Shown in pieces: positions 45,519 through 53,541 of a DNA stretch of 64,000 nucleotides. The translations under genes were made by a program, and so were the position numbers. Positions within the stretch are counted from its first letter, which is position 1. Each line of letters opens with the position of its first letter. Below the pieces are notes generated by a model that was not told the DNA's origin, did no database searches, and saw only the letters and a list, made by a program, of their open reading frames with translations. Source of the stretch: DATFDN01 sp963818885. Its GTDB lineage: Bacteria > Pseudomonadota > Alphaproteobacteria > Acetobacterales > Acetobacteraceae. The stretch lies in NCBI GenBank assembly GCA_963818885.1, contig CAWFTP010000003.1:248001-312000 (forward strand). The letters run 5' to 3'.

Positions 45519-46043
45519 TCACCCCCGCAGTAACAGCGTCCGTGCCTGCTCGAGCGTGGCGGCCGCCATCGCGCGCAACTGCTCGTCGCTGGCGCTACTG
45601 ACCGGATGGGCGATGGTAGCAAAGCCGTAGCCCGGCATGCCGAGGACGCGGGCCATCAGCTCGGCGGCACTGACGAAGCGCGTCGTCATGACGCCCACGG
45701 CGGGGACGCCGGCTCGTTCGGAAGCGATGGAGTCATGCAGACTGCATGACGAGCAGGAGCCTCAGTCGCCGATCCCGGCGAAGATGGCATCCCATCGCGG
45801 GATCTCGGCGACGATCGGCGGATCGGCCGGGGCGCTGAAATTGGACTTTACGCGGATGACGACACGCGCCACGCCCCACTCGTCGCGCAACATCCGCTCG
45901 AGATGCGCGAAGAAGCCCTTCGTGCCCTCCTTGCCGTTGGAGATGAAGCCGACGGTCTTGCCAGCAAGCGCGGCGGGTCGCGGCGCGGGCATCCCGAGCG
46001 GGGGCGCCGACTCGCTCGTTGGATCGAGGACTTGCAGAACCAT
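45519..46043 (-). CDS. UGSC-family selenoprotein (in-frame TGA read as selenocysteine)
   Basis: Start ATG 46043 has GGAGG seven bases upstream. The frame reads AALAGKTVGFISNGKEGTKGFF ... WDAIFAGIGD, then TGA at 45764-45762, then GSCSSCSLHDSIASERAGVPAVGV... to a TGA at 45519. Reading the first TGA as selenocysteine gives a 174-residue protein with U94-G-S-C97, the motif that names the UGSC (seleno)protein family; homologues with cysteine at that position are known. Sequence conservation is equally good on both sides of the TGA. A SECIS-like hairpin follows at once (45732-45750). UGSC proteins are presumed thiol/selenol redox enzymes; the reaction is not established. It is 23 bp after the 46067 gene. 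Confidence 0.9.
45732..45750 (-). promoter_or_regulatory. Bacterial SECIS-like hairpin
   Basis: On the mRNA, GUCAUGCAGUCUGCAUGAC forms a nine-base-pair perfect inverted repeat (or a 6-bp stem with a CAGUCUG loop), beginning 11 nt after the UGA and with its tip about 21 nt from it. The apical UGCAGUCUGCA differs from the corresponding E. coli fdhF sequence UGCAGGUCUGCA by one missing G. Position and sequence fit SelB recognition. Confidence 0.8.
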
Positions 46044-46066
46044 GTCCGAACCTCCGGCCGCGGATG

Positions 46067-47137
46067 TCACGACCCCGGCGGGCCGCAGTCAATACAGACG
46101 CCGATCGGCACGGTGACGGCGGCGCTCTTCGGGCCGAGCCAGGGCGGGATGACCGCGCCGAACCCGCCCGCCGGGCCGCCCGCCGCGACGACCAGCAAAC
46201 CTTCCGGCTTGGTCAGCGCCGGATAGACACTGTCGCCGCGGTCGCGCACCACCGCGCCTTTCCCCACGCCGACCCATTCGCGCCGGTGGACTCGGGCGCG
46301 CTCGTGGACGAAGGCGGCGATGTCCTCCTTGCTCCATCCGGCGGCGTGGAGATGATCGCGCAGCTGCTTGGGCACGATCAACGCGTAGTTGCCGGCGTGG
46401 ATCGAGTAGTGCAGCAGGTTGGCACGCATCTCGGCGGCGAACGTCTCCAGTATCTCCTCGGGCGCGATCGTCCACTCGTTCATGATCTGTCGCGGCGCGC
46501 CCGCGGCCATCACGGTGACGGCGGAGGCGCCCTCCGGCACGCCGCGCTGGTTGGCGAGCGGCAGCCATGTCGTGTCCTCCTCGTCCTCGGCGACGCAGTA
46601 GGTGAACTTGCCCGGATGGCCGAGCGTGGAGCGGTCAATGCCGCCGGGACGGACCTCCAGGGTGTTGATCAGCGCGAGGCGGATCGCGCGTCCGATCACG
46701 GAAGTGGCGCGGTCGCTGTTACCGAGCGCGTTGAAGGTGCCCGACGCGCCGATCTCCCGCCGGATCGGACCGTTGAGGACGATCAGCACGGCGCAGCCGC
46801 CGGTCGAGGCGGTGGCGCCGTGCAGCAGGAACTCCGGCCGCAGCATCGCGCCAAACGCGGCGAGCACCACCGGGAAATGCATCGGCAGGCAACCCGCCAT
46901 CACTGCGTTGACCGCGAGCTTCTCCGCCGTGATCGGCACGCCGCGCACCGGCTCGATGCCGATCAGCTGATCAGGCGGAGTCATCGCCCAGTCGAGGCAC
47001 GCGCCGACGGCCTCGGGCGTCGGCGGGACGATAGGCAGACCGTCGGTCCAGCCGCGGCTGTGGTAGAACTCCTGCGCCGCCGAGACATCCTCGATCGCGT
47101 AGCTTCGCGATGCGAGGGAAGCGGGTACCACGTTCAT
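46067..47137 (-). CDS. Conserved protein of unknown function, partner of UGSC selenoprotein
   Basis: A 356-residue protein. ATG 47137 has GGAGGG upstream and overlaps the DUF2066 stop (ATGA). Visible features are SAAQEFYHSRGWTDGLPIVPPT at the N-terminus, LIGIEPVRGVPITAEKLAVNAVMAGC, GATASTGGCAVLIVLNGP, and a C-terminal PIGVCIDCGPPGS with a CxxC pair. No signal peptide or membrane helix is evident. The glycine- and cysteine-containing segments could form a thiol site that works with the selenoprotein encoded 23 bp downstream, but that is inference. I know no named biochemical function. Confidence 0.7.
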   Translation of the reverse strand: MNVVPASLASRSYAIEDVSAAQEFYHSRGWTDGLPIVPPTPEAVGACLDWAMTPPDQLIGIEPVRGVPITAEKLAVNAVMAGCLPMHFPVVLAAFGAMLRPEFLLHGATASTGGCAVLIVLNGPIRREIGASGTFNALGNSDRATSVIGRAIRLALINTLEVRPGGIDRSTLGHPGKFTYCVAEDEEDTTWLPLANQRGVPEGASAVTVMAAGAPRQIMNEWTIAPEEILETFAAEMRANLLHYSIHAGNYALIVPKQLRDHLHAAGWSKEDIAAFVHERARVHRREWVGVGKGAVVRDRGDSVYPALTKPEGLLVVAAGGPAGGFGAVIPPWLGPKSAAVTVPIGVCIDCGPPGS

Positions 47138-47937
47138 TGCGGCCCTCCATGGCCAGAGACGATCCGCATGGCGCCGCGGACCAGGTCGTCGAACGCCTCG
47201 TCGAAGCCCACGCCGCTGTCTCCCCACCGATAGGTCTGATCGTGCCATCGTAGCCGCCAGGAGCCGACCCAGCCCAGGGCGGCGGGGCGGAACTCCAGCG
47301 TGCCGGCGACAACGGCTGCATCCTTCTGTGCCGGCGGCGCGGGGAAGCCGGCGGTCTTGATGCCCCAGGCGGCAAGCTCGGCGTCGGTCGGGATTCGCAC
47401 GGCCATGCCGTATGTCGCCGCGGAATTGGCGAAGGACTGACGCTGCATTTGGGCCTCGCCCTGCGCTTCTGCGCTCAGGAGGTACGTCGCCGTGTGCGGC
47501 ACGCCCATGCCGCGCACGACCAGCACCGGCACGATGACCGGACGCGGGCCGCGCCAGGGAGGGTCACCAAGCTCGGTGAGCGTGGTGTCGATGCGCGACG
47601 GGTCGAACCAGACGGTGAGGTTCTGCGAGCGGTCGTAGGTGCCTTGATCATCGTGTGGGCGGATCGCCGCGCGCGGATCGACATAGGTGAAGCGGGTGAC
47701 GAACTGATCGGCATGCGCAGCCAGCGCGGCGACGCGCGGATCGTCGCGCAGCTTCGGCTCGCCGGACACCTTGACGAGCACCTGGCGCAGGCACTCGGCG
47801 AAACCGGCGGGTCGGCTGCGCATGTCGGTGCCGGTGACGATGGTGTCGGCCCGATACAGGCCGGGATCGGGCGCCTGCGCTTTGGCTGGAGACCATGCAA
47901 GCGCCAGCACGGCGAGCGCCCTCAACGCTTCCTTCAC
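47134..47937 (-). CDS. DUF2066 domain-containing protein
   Basis: A 267-residue protein starting at GTG 47937 with a Sec-type signal (LRALAVLALAWSPAKAQA). The mature part has YRADTIVTGTDMRSRPAGFAECLRQVLVKVSG, typical for DUF2066 proteins of alpha- and gammaproteobacteria, then IRPHDDQGTYDRSQNLTVWFD and a C-terminal beta-rich region. These are periplasmic or envelope proteins of unknown role. It shares four bases with the next gene and is divergent from the GT2 gene at 47981 with about 43 bp between starts. Confidence 0.8.
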   Translation of the reverse strand: MKEALRALAVLALAWSPAKAQAPDPGLYRADTIVTGTDMRSRPAGFAECLRQVLVKVSGEPKLRDDPRVAALAAHADQFVTRFTYVDPRAAIRPHDDQGTYDRSQNLTVWFDPSRIDTTLTELGDPPWRGPRPVIVPVLVVRGMGVPHTATYLLSAEAQGEAQMQRQSFANSAATYGMAVRIPTDAELAAWGIKTAGFPAPPAQKDAAVVAGTLEFRPAALGWVGSWRLRWHDQTYRWGDSGVGFDEAFDDLVRGAMRIVSGHGGPQ

Positions 47938-47980
47938 CGCCCGCCGCCACGATGGGCGCGAAACAGGGAGAGAGACGGCG

Positions 47981-48889
47981 GTGCGGATCGGTATCGTCAT
48001 CCCCGCCCACGATGCCGCGTCCTGGATCGCCGATGCAATCGCCTCGGCGCTCGGCGAGGACCCGTGGCGGGTGGTCGTGGTTGATGACGGATCGGCCGAC
48101 GACACCGCCGCGATCGCGGGCGGGTTCCTGCCCGATCCGCGCCTCATGCTGCTGCGCCAGGGCCGCGTCGGCGTCTCGGCGGCACGCAACCGAGGGATCG
48201 CGACGTGCGGAGGCGCGGAGGCGCTGCTGTTCCTCGACGCCGACGATTGGCTGGCGCCGGGCGCGCTGCGCCGGCTCGCGCTCGCCTTGCGGGAGGCGCC
48301 GGGAGCCGTCGCCGCCTGTGGCCCGGCCGCTTTCGTCGGGGCCGATGCGAAACCGGGCGCGCCAGCCCAGCGCATCCTGCATGTCCGGAGCGGCGACCTC
48401 TTGCCGCGCCTGCTGGTGCGCAACCTGTTCGCCAATGGCGGGCACGTGCTGGTCCGCGTCGATGCGGTGCGCGCTGCCGGCGGTTTTCGCGACAGCCTGT
48501 CGTATGGCGAGGATTGGGCGTTCTTCTGCTCGATCGCCGCGCGAGGTCCGTTCGCTTGCGCGGCCGAAGCGGCTCCGGTCCTGTTCGTGCGTCGGCGTCC
48601 GGGCGGCGCCTACTTGCGGATGGCGGGCAACTCCGCGTCGTTCGGCCCCTGCATGGACGCGATCTATGCCGACCCCGTGTTGTTCGCCCGCTTCGGCCGA
48701 AGGCGCCTCGCCCGGCTGCGCGCCTCGGCGGAGGCTGAGAACGACTGGGTCGCCGGGCGCGCCCTGCTGACCCAGGCGCGTCCCGGGGCGCGCGCCCTGC
48801 TGCGCCGGTCGCTCCGGCGCAAGCCGTCGCTCCGCCGCCTGGCGCTGACCGCGGCGGCCCATGTCGCGCCGTCGCGGTTGAACAACTGA
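47981..48889 (+). CDS. Glycosyltransferase family 2 protein
   Basis: A 302-residue GT-A enzyme starting at GTG 47981 with AGGGAGAG upstream. IGIVIPAHDAASWIADAIASAL, VVVVDDGSADDTAAI, GVSAARNRGIATCGGAEALLFLDADDWL (donor DxD) and a later YGEDWAFFCSIAARG are clear. The C-terminal 60 residues are basic. It may act with the exopolysaccharide genes at 52-57 kb; sugar unknown. The TetR gene follows 26 bp later. Confidence 0.88.
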   Translation: MRIGIVIPAHDAASWIADAIASALGEDPWRVVVVDDGSADDTAAIAGGFLPDPRLMLLRQGRVGVSAARNRGIATCGGAEALLFLDADDWLAPGALRRLALALREAPGAVAACGPAAFVGADAKPGAPAQRILHVRSGDLLPRLLVRNLFANGGHVLVRVDAVRAAGGFRDSLSYGEDWAFFCSIAARGPFACAAEAAPVLFVRRRPGGAYLRMAGNSASFGPCMDAIYADPVLFARFGRRRLARLRASAEAENDWVAGRALLTQARPGARALLRRSLRRKPSLRRLALTAAAHVAPSRLNN

Positions 48890-48915
48890 ACTACCCGGTT
48901 TACGTGGATGGGAAA

Positions 48916-49539
48916 ATGAGCTTTCCCGACCACGTCCGAGCGGAGACGGACTCCCCCAAGCGCCAGGCCGTGCTGGACGCGGCGGCTGACCTGTTCATCG
49001 CCCATGGCTACGGCGCGGTCAGCATGGACGTCATCGCGCGGGCCGCCAATGTGTCGAAGGCGACGCTCTACGCCTACTTCCGCTCCAAGGACTCGCTGTT
49101 CGCCACCATCATCACCGAGGCGTGCCGCGCGCATGGCGGGTGGGAGACCGAGCTGCCCGCCGATGCCGCCGATGTGGAAGCGGCGCTGATGCGGTTCGGA
49201 CGGCGGCTCTTGCACTTTCTGCTGCAGGACCATGCGCTTGCAATCTACCGCGTGGTCGTGGCCGAGAGCGCGCGCTTCCCCGAGTTGGGCCAGGCCTTCT
49301 TCGAAGGCGGGCCGGAGACGGGCCGCGCGCTGCTGGGCGGATGGCTCGCGCACCAGGCGCAAGCGGGACGGTTGCGTGTCCCTGATCCGCTCCTCGCCGC
49401 CGAGCAGCTGATGGCGCTCCTGCGCGCCGGTCCACTGTTCCGCGCGACGCTGGGCGTACCGCCAACACCGGATGAGGCGGAGATCGAGGCGACTGTGCGA
49501 TCCGCGGTCGGCACGTTCCTGGCCGCTTACGCCGCCTAA
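48916..49539 (+). CDS. TetR/AcrR family regulator
   Basis: A 207-residue one-component regulator. RQAVLDAAADLFIAHGYGAVSMDVIARAANVSKATLYAYFRSKDSLFATII is split here across the N-terminal helix-turn-helix (about residues 15-65). The ligand domain with HFLLQDHALAIYRVVVAESARFPELGQAFFE is the AefR-like C-terminal type often linked to efflux or stress genes. ATG 48916 is used; GTG 48904 is also in frame. It is convergent with the ferredoxin-reductase gene, and its targets are not evident. Confidence 0.88.
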   Translation: MSFPDHVRAETDSPKRQAVLDAAADLFIAHGYGAVSMDVIARAANVSKATLYAYFRSKDSLFATIITEACRAHGGWETELPADAADVEAALMRFGRRLLHFLLQDHALAIYRVVVAESARFPELGQAFFEGGPETGRALLGGWLAHQAQAGRLRVPDPLLAAEQLMALLRAGPLFRATLGVPPTPDEAEIEATVRSAVGTFLAAYAA

Positions 49540-49566
49540 GGCCGGAGGGGGGATTACCCAACTCGT

Positions 49567-49587
49567 CCCCTCCCCTTGCGGGAGGGG
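49567..49587. terminator. Hairpin between two convergent genes
   Basis: CCCCTCCC-CTTGC-GGGAGGGG, an 8-bp perfect stem placed between the TetR gene end (49539) and the convergent reductase end (49658). Likely a bidirectional terminator or a member of the same dispersed hairpin family as 36465 and 41467. Confidence 0.55.
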
Positions 49588-49657
49588 TTAGGGGGAGCGG
49601 CGTCTCCCCGTGGCCACTTGGCGGGCACGTGATTCCAATTGACATCATCCCGCCCAG

Positions 49658-50869
49658 CTAACGCGGGATCAGGCTGCGCAAGGGCACGGCCGGATCGGCG
49701 AGCTGAGCGGGGTCTGGACGGGCGCGCGCCTGGATCAGCGCGGTGCCGGCACGAATGTCACGCGGGTTGTTAGCCGCCGTGAGGCCGACCAATGCGCCCT
49801 TCTCGTCCAGGTGGATCGCGACGAACCCGTCTCCGCCGCGCAGGATCGTGCGGCTCGCGAGGGTCGGGATGCCAGTCACCTGCAGGTTGACGCCGTGCTG
49901 GTCGGTCCAGAACCAGGGGATCGCGTCATAGGCAACCGGCGCGTCCGCCATCGCCCGCCCGACCGCGATCCCGTGGTCTTGCGCATGACGCCAGGATTCC
50001 AAACGCAGCCGGCCGAAGATCGGATGCGGGAAGGCGGCTACGTCGCCCGCCGCGTACACCCCCTCGGCGCTGGTTCGCCCGTGGGCGTCCACCGTGATGC
50101 CGCTGTCGATCGCGAGCCCGGCCTGCTCGGCGAGCCACAGATGCCGTTCCATCCCGACGCCCGCGACCACCAGGTCGGCTTGAACCCCCGGCCCGTCGCG
50201 CAGCACGACGCGCTCGGTGCCGTCCGACGCCTGCTCCATCGCCTCGATCCCGACGCCGCATCGCAGATCGACGCCGGCGCGGGCATGCAGGTCGGCGATG
50301 AAGCGCGCGCCCTCGGGCGAGACGACCCGGCCCATCGGGGCCGGCGCGACCTCCAGCACGGTGACCTCGGCGCCGCGGCTTCGCGCGGAGGCGGCGATCT
50401 CGAGCCCGATCACCCCGGCGCCGACGCAGACCACGTGCCGCGCCTTGCCCAGCCGCTCACGCAGGGCGCGGGCGTCATCGAGGGTGCGCAGAAGCAGGGC
50501 CCGTTCTCCGCCCGGGACGCCAAGGCGGCGCGCCCGCCCCCCGGTCGCCAGTAGCAGCCGGTCATAGGGCAGTGTCGTGCCATCGCCGAACTCGATGCGC
50601 CCGCTCTTCGTATCGAGGAACACGACCGGCCGGCCGAGCATCAGCTCGATCCCCTGCGCCCGGTACTTCGCTTCATCATGGAAGTAGGAGACGGGCGGCT
50701 CGGGGTCCTCGGTCAGCATCGCCTTCGACAGCGGCGGGCGCTCGTACGGGCGCCAATTCTCCTCCCCCACCAGAACGATGCGGCCCGCGAACCCCGCCTG
50801 ACGCATGGACACCGCCGCCCAGGCGCCCGCCTGGCCGGCGCCGACGATGACGTGGATGGGGCGGCTCAT
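49658..50869 (-). CDS. FAD-dependent ferredoxin/rubredoxin reductase (BphA4-like)
   Basis: A 403-residue pyridine-nucleotide:disulfide-type reductase. VIVGAGQAGAWAAVSMRQAGF (FAD), ENWRPYERPPLSKAML, HVVCVGAGVIGLEIAASARSRGAEVTVLE (NADH) and EGVYAAGDVAAFPHP (FAD) are in order. Such proteins pass electrons from NADH to a small ferredoxin of ring-hydroxylating or P450 systems. The start codon lies 75 bp from the divergent Rieske ferredoxin gene, its likely electron acceptor. Confidence 0.9.
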   Translation of the reverse strand: MSRPIHVIVGAGQAGAWAAVSMRQAGFAGRIVLVGEENWRPYERPPLSKAMLTEDPEPPVSYFHDEAKYRAQGIELMLGRPVVFLDTKSGRIEFGDGTTLPYDRLLLATGGRARRLGVPGGERALLLRTLDDARALRERLGKARHVVCVGAGVIGLEIAASARSRGAEVTVLEVAPAPMGRVVSPEGARFIADLHARAGVDLRCGVGIEAMEQASDGTERVVLRDGPGVQADLVVAGVGMERHLWLAEQAGLAIDSGITVDAHGRTSAEGVYAAGDVAAFPHPIFGRLRLESWRHAQDHGIAVGRAMADAPVAYDAIPWFWTDQHGVNLQVTGIPTLASRTILRGGDGFVAIHLDEKGALVGLTAANNPRDIRAGTALIQARARPDPAQLADPAVPLRSLIPR

Positions 50870-50944
50870 CGGCGGATGCTCGCGCACCCTTTGCCTGCCG
50901 CCAAGGGGCTGGCATTCTCGCGTGAGCGAAACGGGAGATCGAGG

Positions 50945-51265
50945 ATGGCGGAGAACTGGGTGCGGGTGGCGGCGACGGGGGACATCACGGAAAACGGGGT
51001 TATCTCGGCACGCGTGGGCGACCGCGAGATCGCCGTCTATCGTCTGCCCGGCGATGAGTTCCGCGCCACCGACAACATCTGCAGCCACGAATACGCCCAG
51101 TTGTGCGACGGCTGGCTGGAGGACGGCGAGATCGAGTGCCCGCTGCACGCCGCCCGCTTCGATGTCCGCACCGGCAAGGCGCTGTGCGCGCCGGCCGAGG
51201 TTGACATTGAGGTCTTCGAGGTGCGCGTGGACGGCACCGACCTGCTCGTGAATATCCCAAGCTGA
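50945..51265 (+). CDS. Rieske [2Fe-2S] ferredoxin
   Basis: A 106-residue small Rieske protein. The cluster ligands are C-x-H in NICSHEYAQLCDG and C-x2-H in IECPLHAARFD, with 18 residues between. It starts MAENWVRVAATGDI and ends in a beta strand, as in BphA3-like ferredoxins. It is followed 11 bp later by a luciferase-like oxidoreductase and faces the FAD reductase gene; no terminal oxygenase alpha subunit is in the window. Confidence 0.92.
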   Translation: MAENWVRVAATGDITENGVISARVGDREIAVYRLPGDEFRATDNICSHEYAQLCDGWLEDGEIECPLHAARFDVRTGKALCAPAEVDIEVFEVRVDGTDLLVNIPS

Positions 51266-51276
51266 AGGAGGAGAGG

Positions 51277-52128
51277 ATGGATTTCGGCGCCTCGATCTTC
51301 ACCACCGACTATTCGATCGCCCCGCACGCCCTGGCCACCGCGCTGGAGGAGCGCGGCTTTGAATCGATGTGGGCGCCCGAGCATTCCCACATCCCGCTGT
51401 CGCGCCGCTCCCCCTGGCCGGGCGGCGGTGAACTGCCCAAGCCGTATTACGATTGCTTCGATCCGTTCGTGGTGCTGAGCGTGGCCGCCGCGGTGACCAA
51501 GCGGCTGAAGGTCGGCACCGGGGTATGTCTGGTGATCCAGCGCGACACGATCCAGACCGCGAAACTGGTCGCCTCGATCGACCAAATCAGCAACGGGCGG
51601 TTCCTGTTCGGCATCGGCGGCGGCTGGAATGCCGAGGAGATGGAGGACCACGGCGCAGTCTTCGCGACGCGCTTCAAAAAGATGCGCGAGCAGATGGAGG
51701 CCATGAAGGTCATCTGGGAGAAGTCCAAGCCCGAATACCAGGGCGAACTGGTCAGCTTCCCGCCGATGATGGCCTGGCCGAAGCCGGTGCAGAAGCCGCA
51801 TCCGCCGATCATCGTCGGCGGCGCCTTCCCGCACGCGGCGCGCCGGGCGATCCGCTACGGGAACGGCTGGATCCCGATCGCCGGACGCGGCAGCGGCAGC
51901 ATGGAGACACAGATCGCGGAATTCCGTCGCATGGCGAGCGAGGCGGGACGCGATCCGGCTAGCCTGCCGGTCAGCCTGTTCGGCAGCGCGCCGGACGCGG
52001 ACGCGCTGAAGCGCTTCCGCGATCTCGGCGTGGCGCGCGTGGTGACGACGCTGCCCTCGGCAAAGGCCGATGAGGTACTGCCGCTGCTCGACAAGTGGCA
52101 GGGCATCATGCACGCCGTGAACGGCTGA
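51277..52128 (+). CDS. Luciferase-like (LLM class) flavin-dependent oxidoreductase
   Basis: A 283-residue TIM-barrel protein. MDFGASIFTTDYSIAPHALA, GFESMWAPEHSHIPL, RLKVGTGVCLVIQRDTIQTAKLVASID and GRFLFGIGGGWNAEEMEDHG are typical of the LLM family annotated as F420- or FMN-dependent. The cofactor cannot be told here. GGAGG lies before the ATG. It forms an operon with the Rieske ferredoxin; its 3' end overlaps the convergent GT4 gene by 23 bp. Confidence 0.88.
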   Translation: MDFGASIFTTDYSIAPHALATALEERGFESMWAPEHSHIPLSRRSPWPGGGELPKPYYDCFDPFVVLSVAAAVTKRLKVGTGVCLVIQRDTIQTAKLVASIDQISNGRFLFGIGGGWNAEEMEDHGAVFATRFKKMREQMEAMKVIWEKSKPEYQGELVSFPPMMAWPKPVQKPHPPIIVGGAFPHAARRAIRYGNGWIPIAGRGSGSMETQIAEFRRMASEAGRDPASLPVSLFGSAPDADALKRFRDLGVARVVTTLPSAKADEVLPLLDKWQGIMHAVNG

Positions 52129-53299
52129 CGACCTCGCGAAACAACGCGAGCTGACCCGCCGTCGTCGCGTCCCAGCTGAACCCCTCGGCATAGGCGCGGG
52201 TGGCGGCGCGTGGCGGCGGATCGACGAGCAGGTCAGCCGCGCCAGCGGCGAGCGCGTCGGGGTCGCGCTCCGCGATCACCCCCGCATCACGCCGCTGCAC
52301 CACCTCGGGGTTGCCCCAGATGTTCGTGGCGACCACAGGCGTACCGCAGGCCATGGATTCCAGCAGCACGTTGGCCCAGCCCTCTCGCGAGGAGGCGAGC
52401 ACCAGAAGGTCGGCCGCGCCGTAGAGTTCCGCCATTTCGGCGTGCGGGCGGGCGCCGAGTAGGCGCGCCCGATCGCCGAGGCCGCGCTCCTTGATGAGGG
52501 CGGTGAGGCGCCCCCGCTCCGGCCCCTCCCCCACGATCAGCAGGTCCGTGCCCGGCAGCCTGGCGAGCGCCTGGATGACGAGGTGGTGACCCTTGCGTTC
52601 GATCAGGTGGCCGACTGAAAGCAGCGTCGGGCGGCCGAGGCCGAGCGCCGCCCGTGCCGCCGCCCGGTCGGCGGGCGGACGGAACTGCTCCGTGTCGACG
52701 CCGTTGCGCAGGACCGTCACTTTGTCCGGGGGGGCGCCGAGAGCGACCATTGCCTGCTTCAGCGCGGCACTGACCGCGATGAGCGCGGCCGCGCCGGCGA
52801 TCTCCGCCTGAATCAGGCGGCGCGGGATCGCGTGGCGCGGGATGTCGTTCACGTCGGTGCCGCGCGCGGTGACGACGACCGGAAGGTTAAGCCGGCGTCC
52901 CAGCCATACGGCGGCGACCCCATCCGGATAGGCGTAGTGCGCGTCGATGGCGTCGAACCTTCGCTCTGTCGCCAGTAGCCGGCGCAGGAACGGCAGCATC
53001 GCGCGGTAGAGCAGCCAGGGCGCGGCCGACATCCCGAGCTTTGGGATCACCGGATAGCGCGGGTGTAGGACGGTGAGCCCGTGCCGTTGCTCCCGGTCTG
53101 GCGCCCGGGCGTGGGTCGCCCATGCGCCAAAAACCGGGGCGGTCGAGGGGAAGTACGGGATGGGCGCGACCACCTGGCTGCTGGCTTCCCCGCTCGCCAC
53201 CAGGTGCCGCAGCCGGTTCTCGACAAACACCCCGTGATTGGCCCGGGCGGCGTTGGGGTAGAGCGTGGAGAAGGTCAGGAGCCGGAGCGGCGCTTCCAC
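52106..53299 (-). CDS. Glycosyltransferase family 4 protein of the exopolysaccharide cluster
   Basis: A 397-residue GT-B enzyme. LTFSTLYPNAARANHGVFVENRLRHL at the N-terminus is typical of the GT4 proteins found beside exosortase-A gene sets. The donor side has LLSVGHLIERKGHHLVIQAL, LLIVGEGPERGRL and LVLASSREGWANVLLESMACGTPVVAT. The start region overlaps the 88-residue membrane protein gene by 25 bp. Last gene of the prsT-ligase-small protein-GT4 operon. Confidence 0.9.
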   Translation of the reverse strand: MEAPLRLLTFSTLYPNAARANHGVFVENRLRHLVASGEASSQVVAPIPYFPSTAPVFGAWATHARAPDREQRHGLTVLHPRYPVIPKLGMSAAPWLLYRAMLPFLRRLLATERRFDAIDAHYAYPDGVAAVWLGRRLNLPVVVTARGTDVNDIPRHAIPRRLIQAEIAGAAALIAVSAALKQAMVALGAPPDKVTVLRNGVDTEQFRPPADRAAARAALGLGRPTLLSVGHLIERKGHHLVIQALARLPGTDLLIVGEGPERGRLTALIKERGLGDRARLLGARPHAEMAELYGAADLLVLASSREGWANVLLESMACGTPVVATNIWGNPEVVQRRDAGVIAERDPDALAAGAADLLVDPPPRAATRAYAEGFSWDATTAGQLALFREVVSRSRRA

Positions 53300-53541
53300 G
53301 GTCGCTCATTCCAGCCCCGCCTGGCCCACGGCCGTTCCGACGGGGGCGCCGCCACTGCGGCACGACGCCCCGGCCGCACCGGTGCATCGCCCGGCGCGGG
53401 AGATCCCTCCGCCTCCCCCGGATACTCGTCCTTTATTTCGAACGGGCACCACATTCCGGGGGGCGTCGGCTTCTCGTCGGTGGCCCAGAAGCAGAGCCAC
53501 GTCACCAGGATCACGGTCCCCAGGAGCAGGAGTGAGGTCAT
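53275..53541 (-). CDS. Small membrane-anchored protein in exopolysaccharide operon
   Basis: An 88-residue protein with one N-terminal membrane helix (MTSLLLLGTVILVTWLCFW) followed by a soluble, Pro- and Arg-rich tail (WATDEKPTPPGMWCPFEIKDEYPG...). The start overlaps the ligase stop by four bases (ATGA), and the end overlaps the GT4 start, so it is firmly embedded in the operon. I recognise no family. It may be an accessory subunit of the polymerase or glycosyltransferase complex (inference). Confidence 0.6.
   Translation of the reverse strand: MTSLLLLGTVILVTWLCFWATDEKPTPPGMWCPFEIKDEYPGEAEGSPAPGDAPVRPGRRAAVAAPPSERPWARRGWNERPWKRRSGS

Noticed and set aside
45733..46092. Stop at 45762 as the natural end of a 93-residue protein
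   Set aside because: The downstream sequence in the same frame is conserved UGSC-family sequence and is followed by a SECIS-like hairpin, so readthrough as selenocysteine fits far better.
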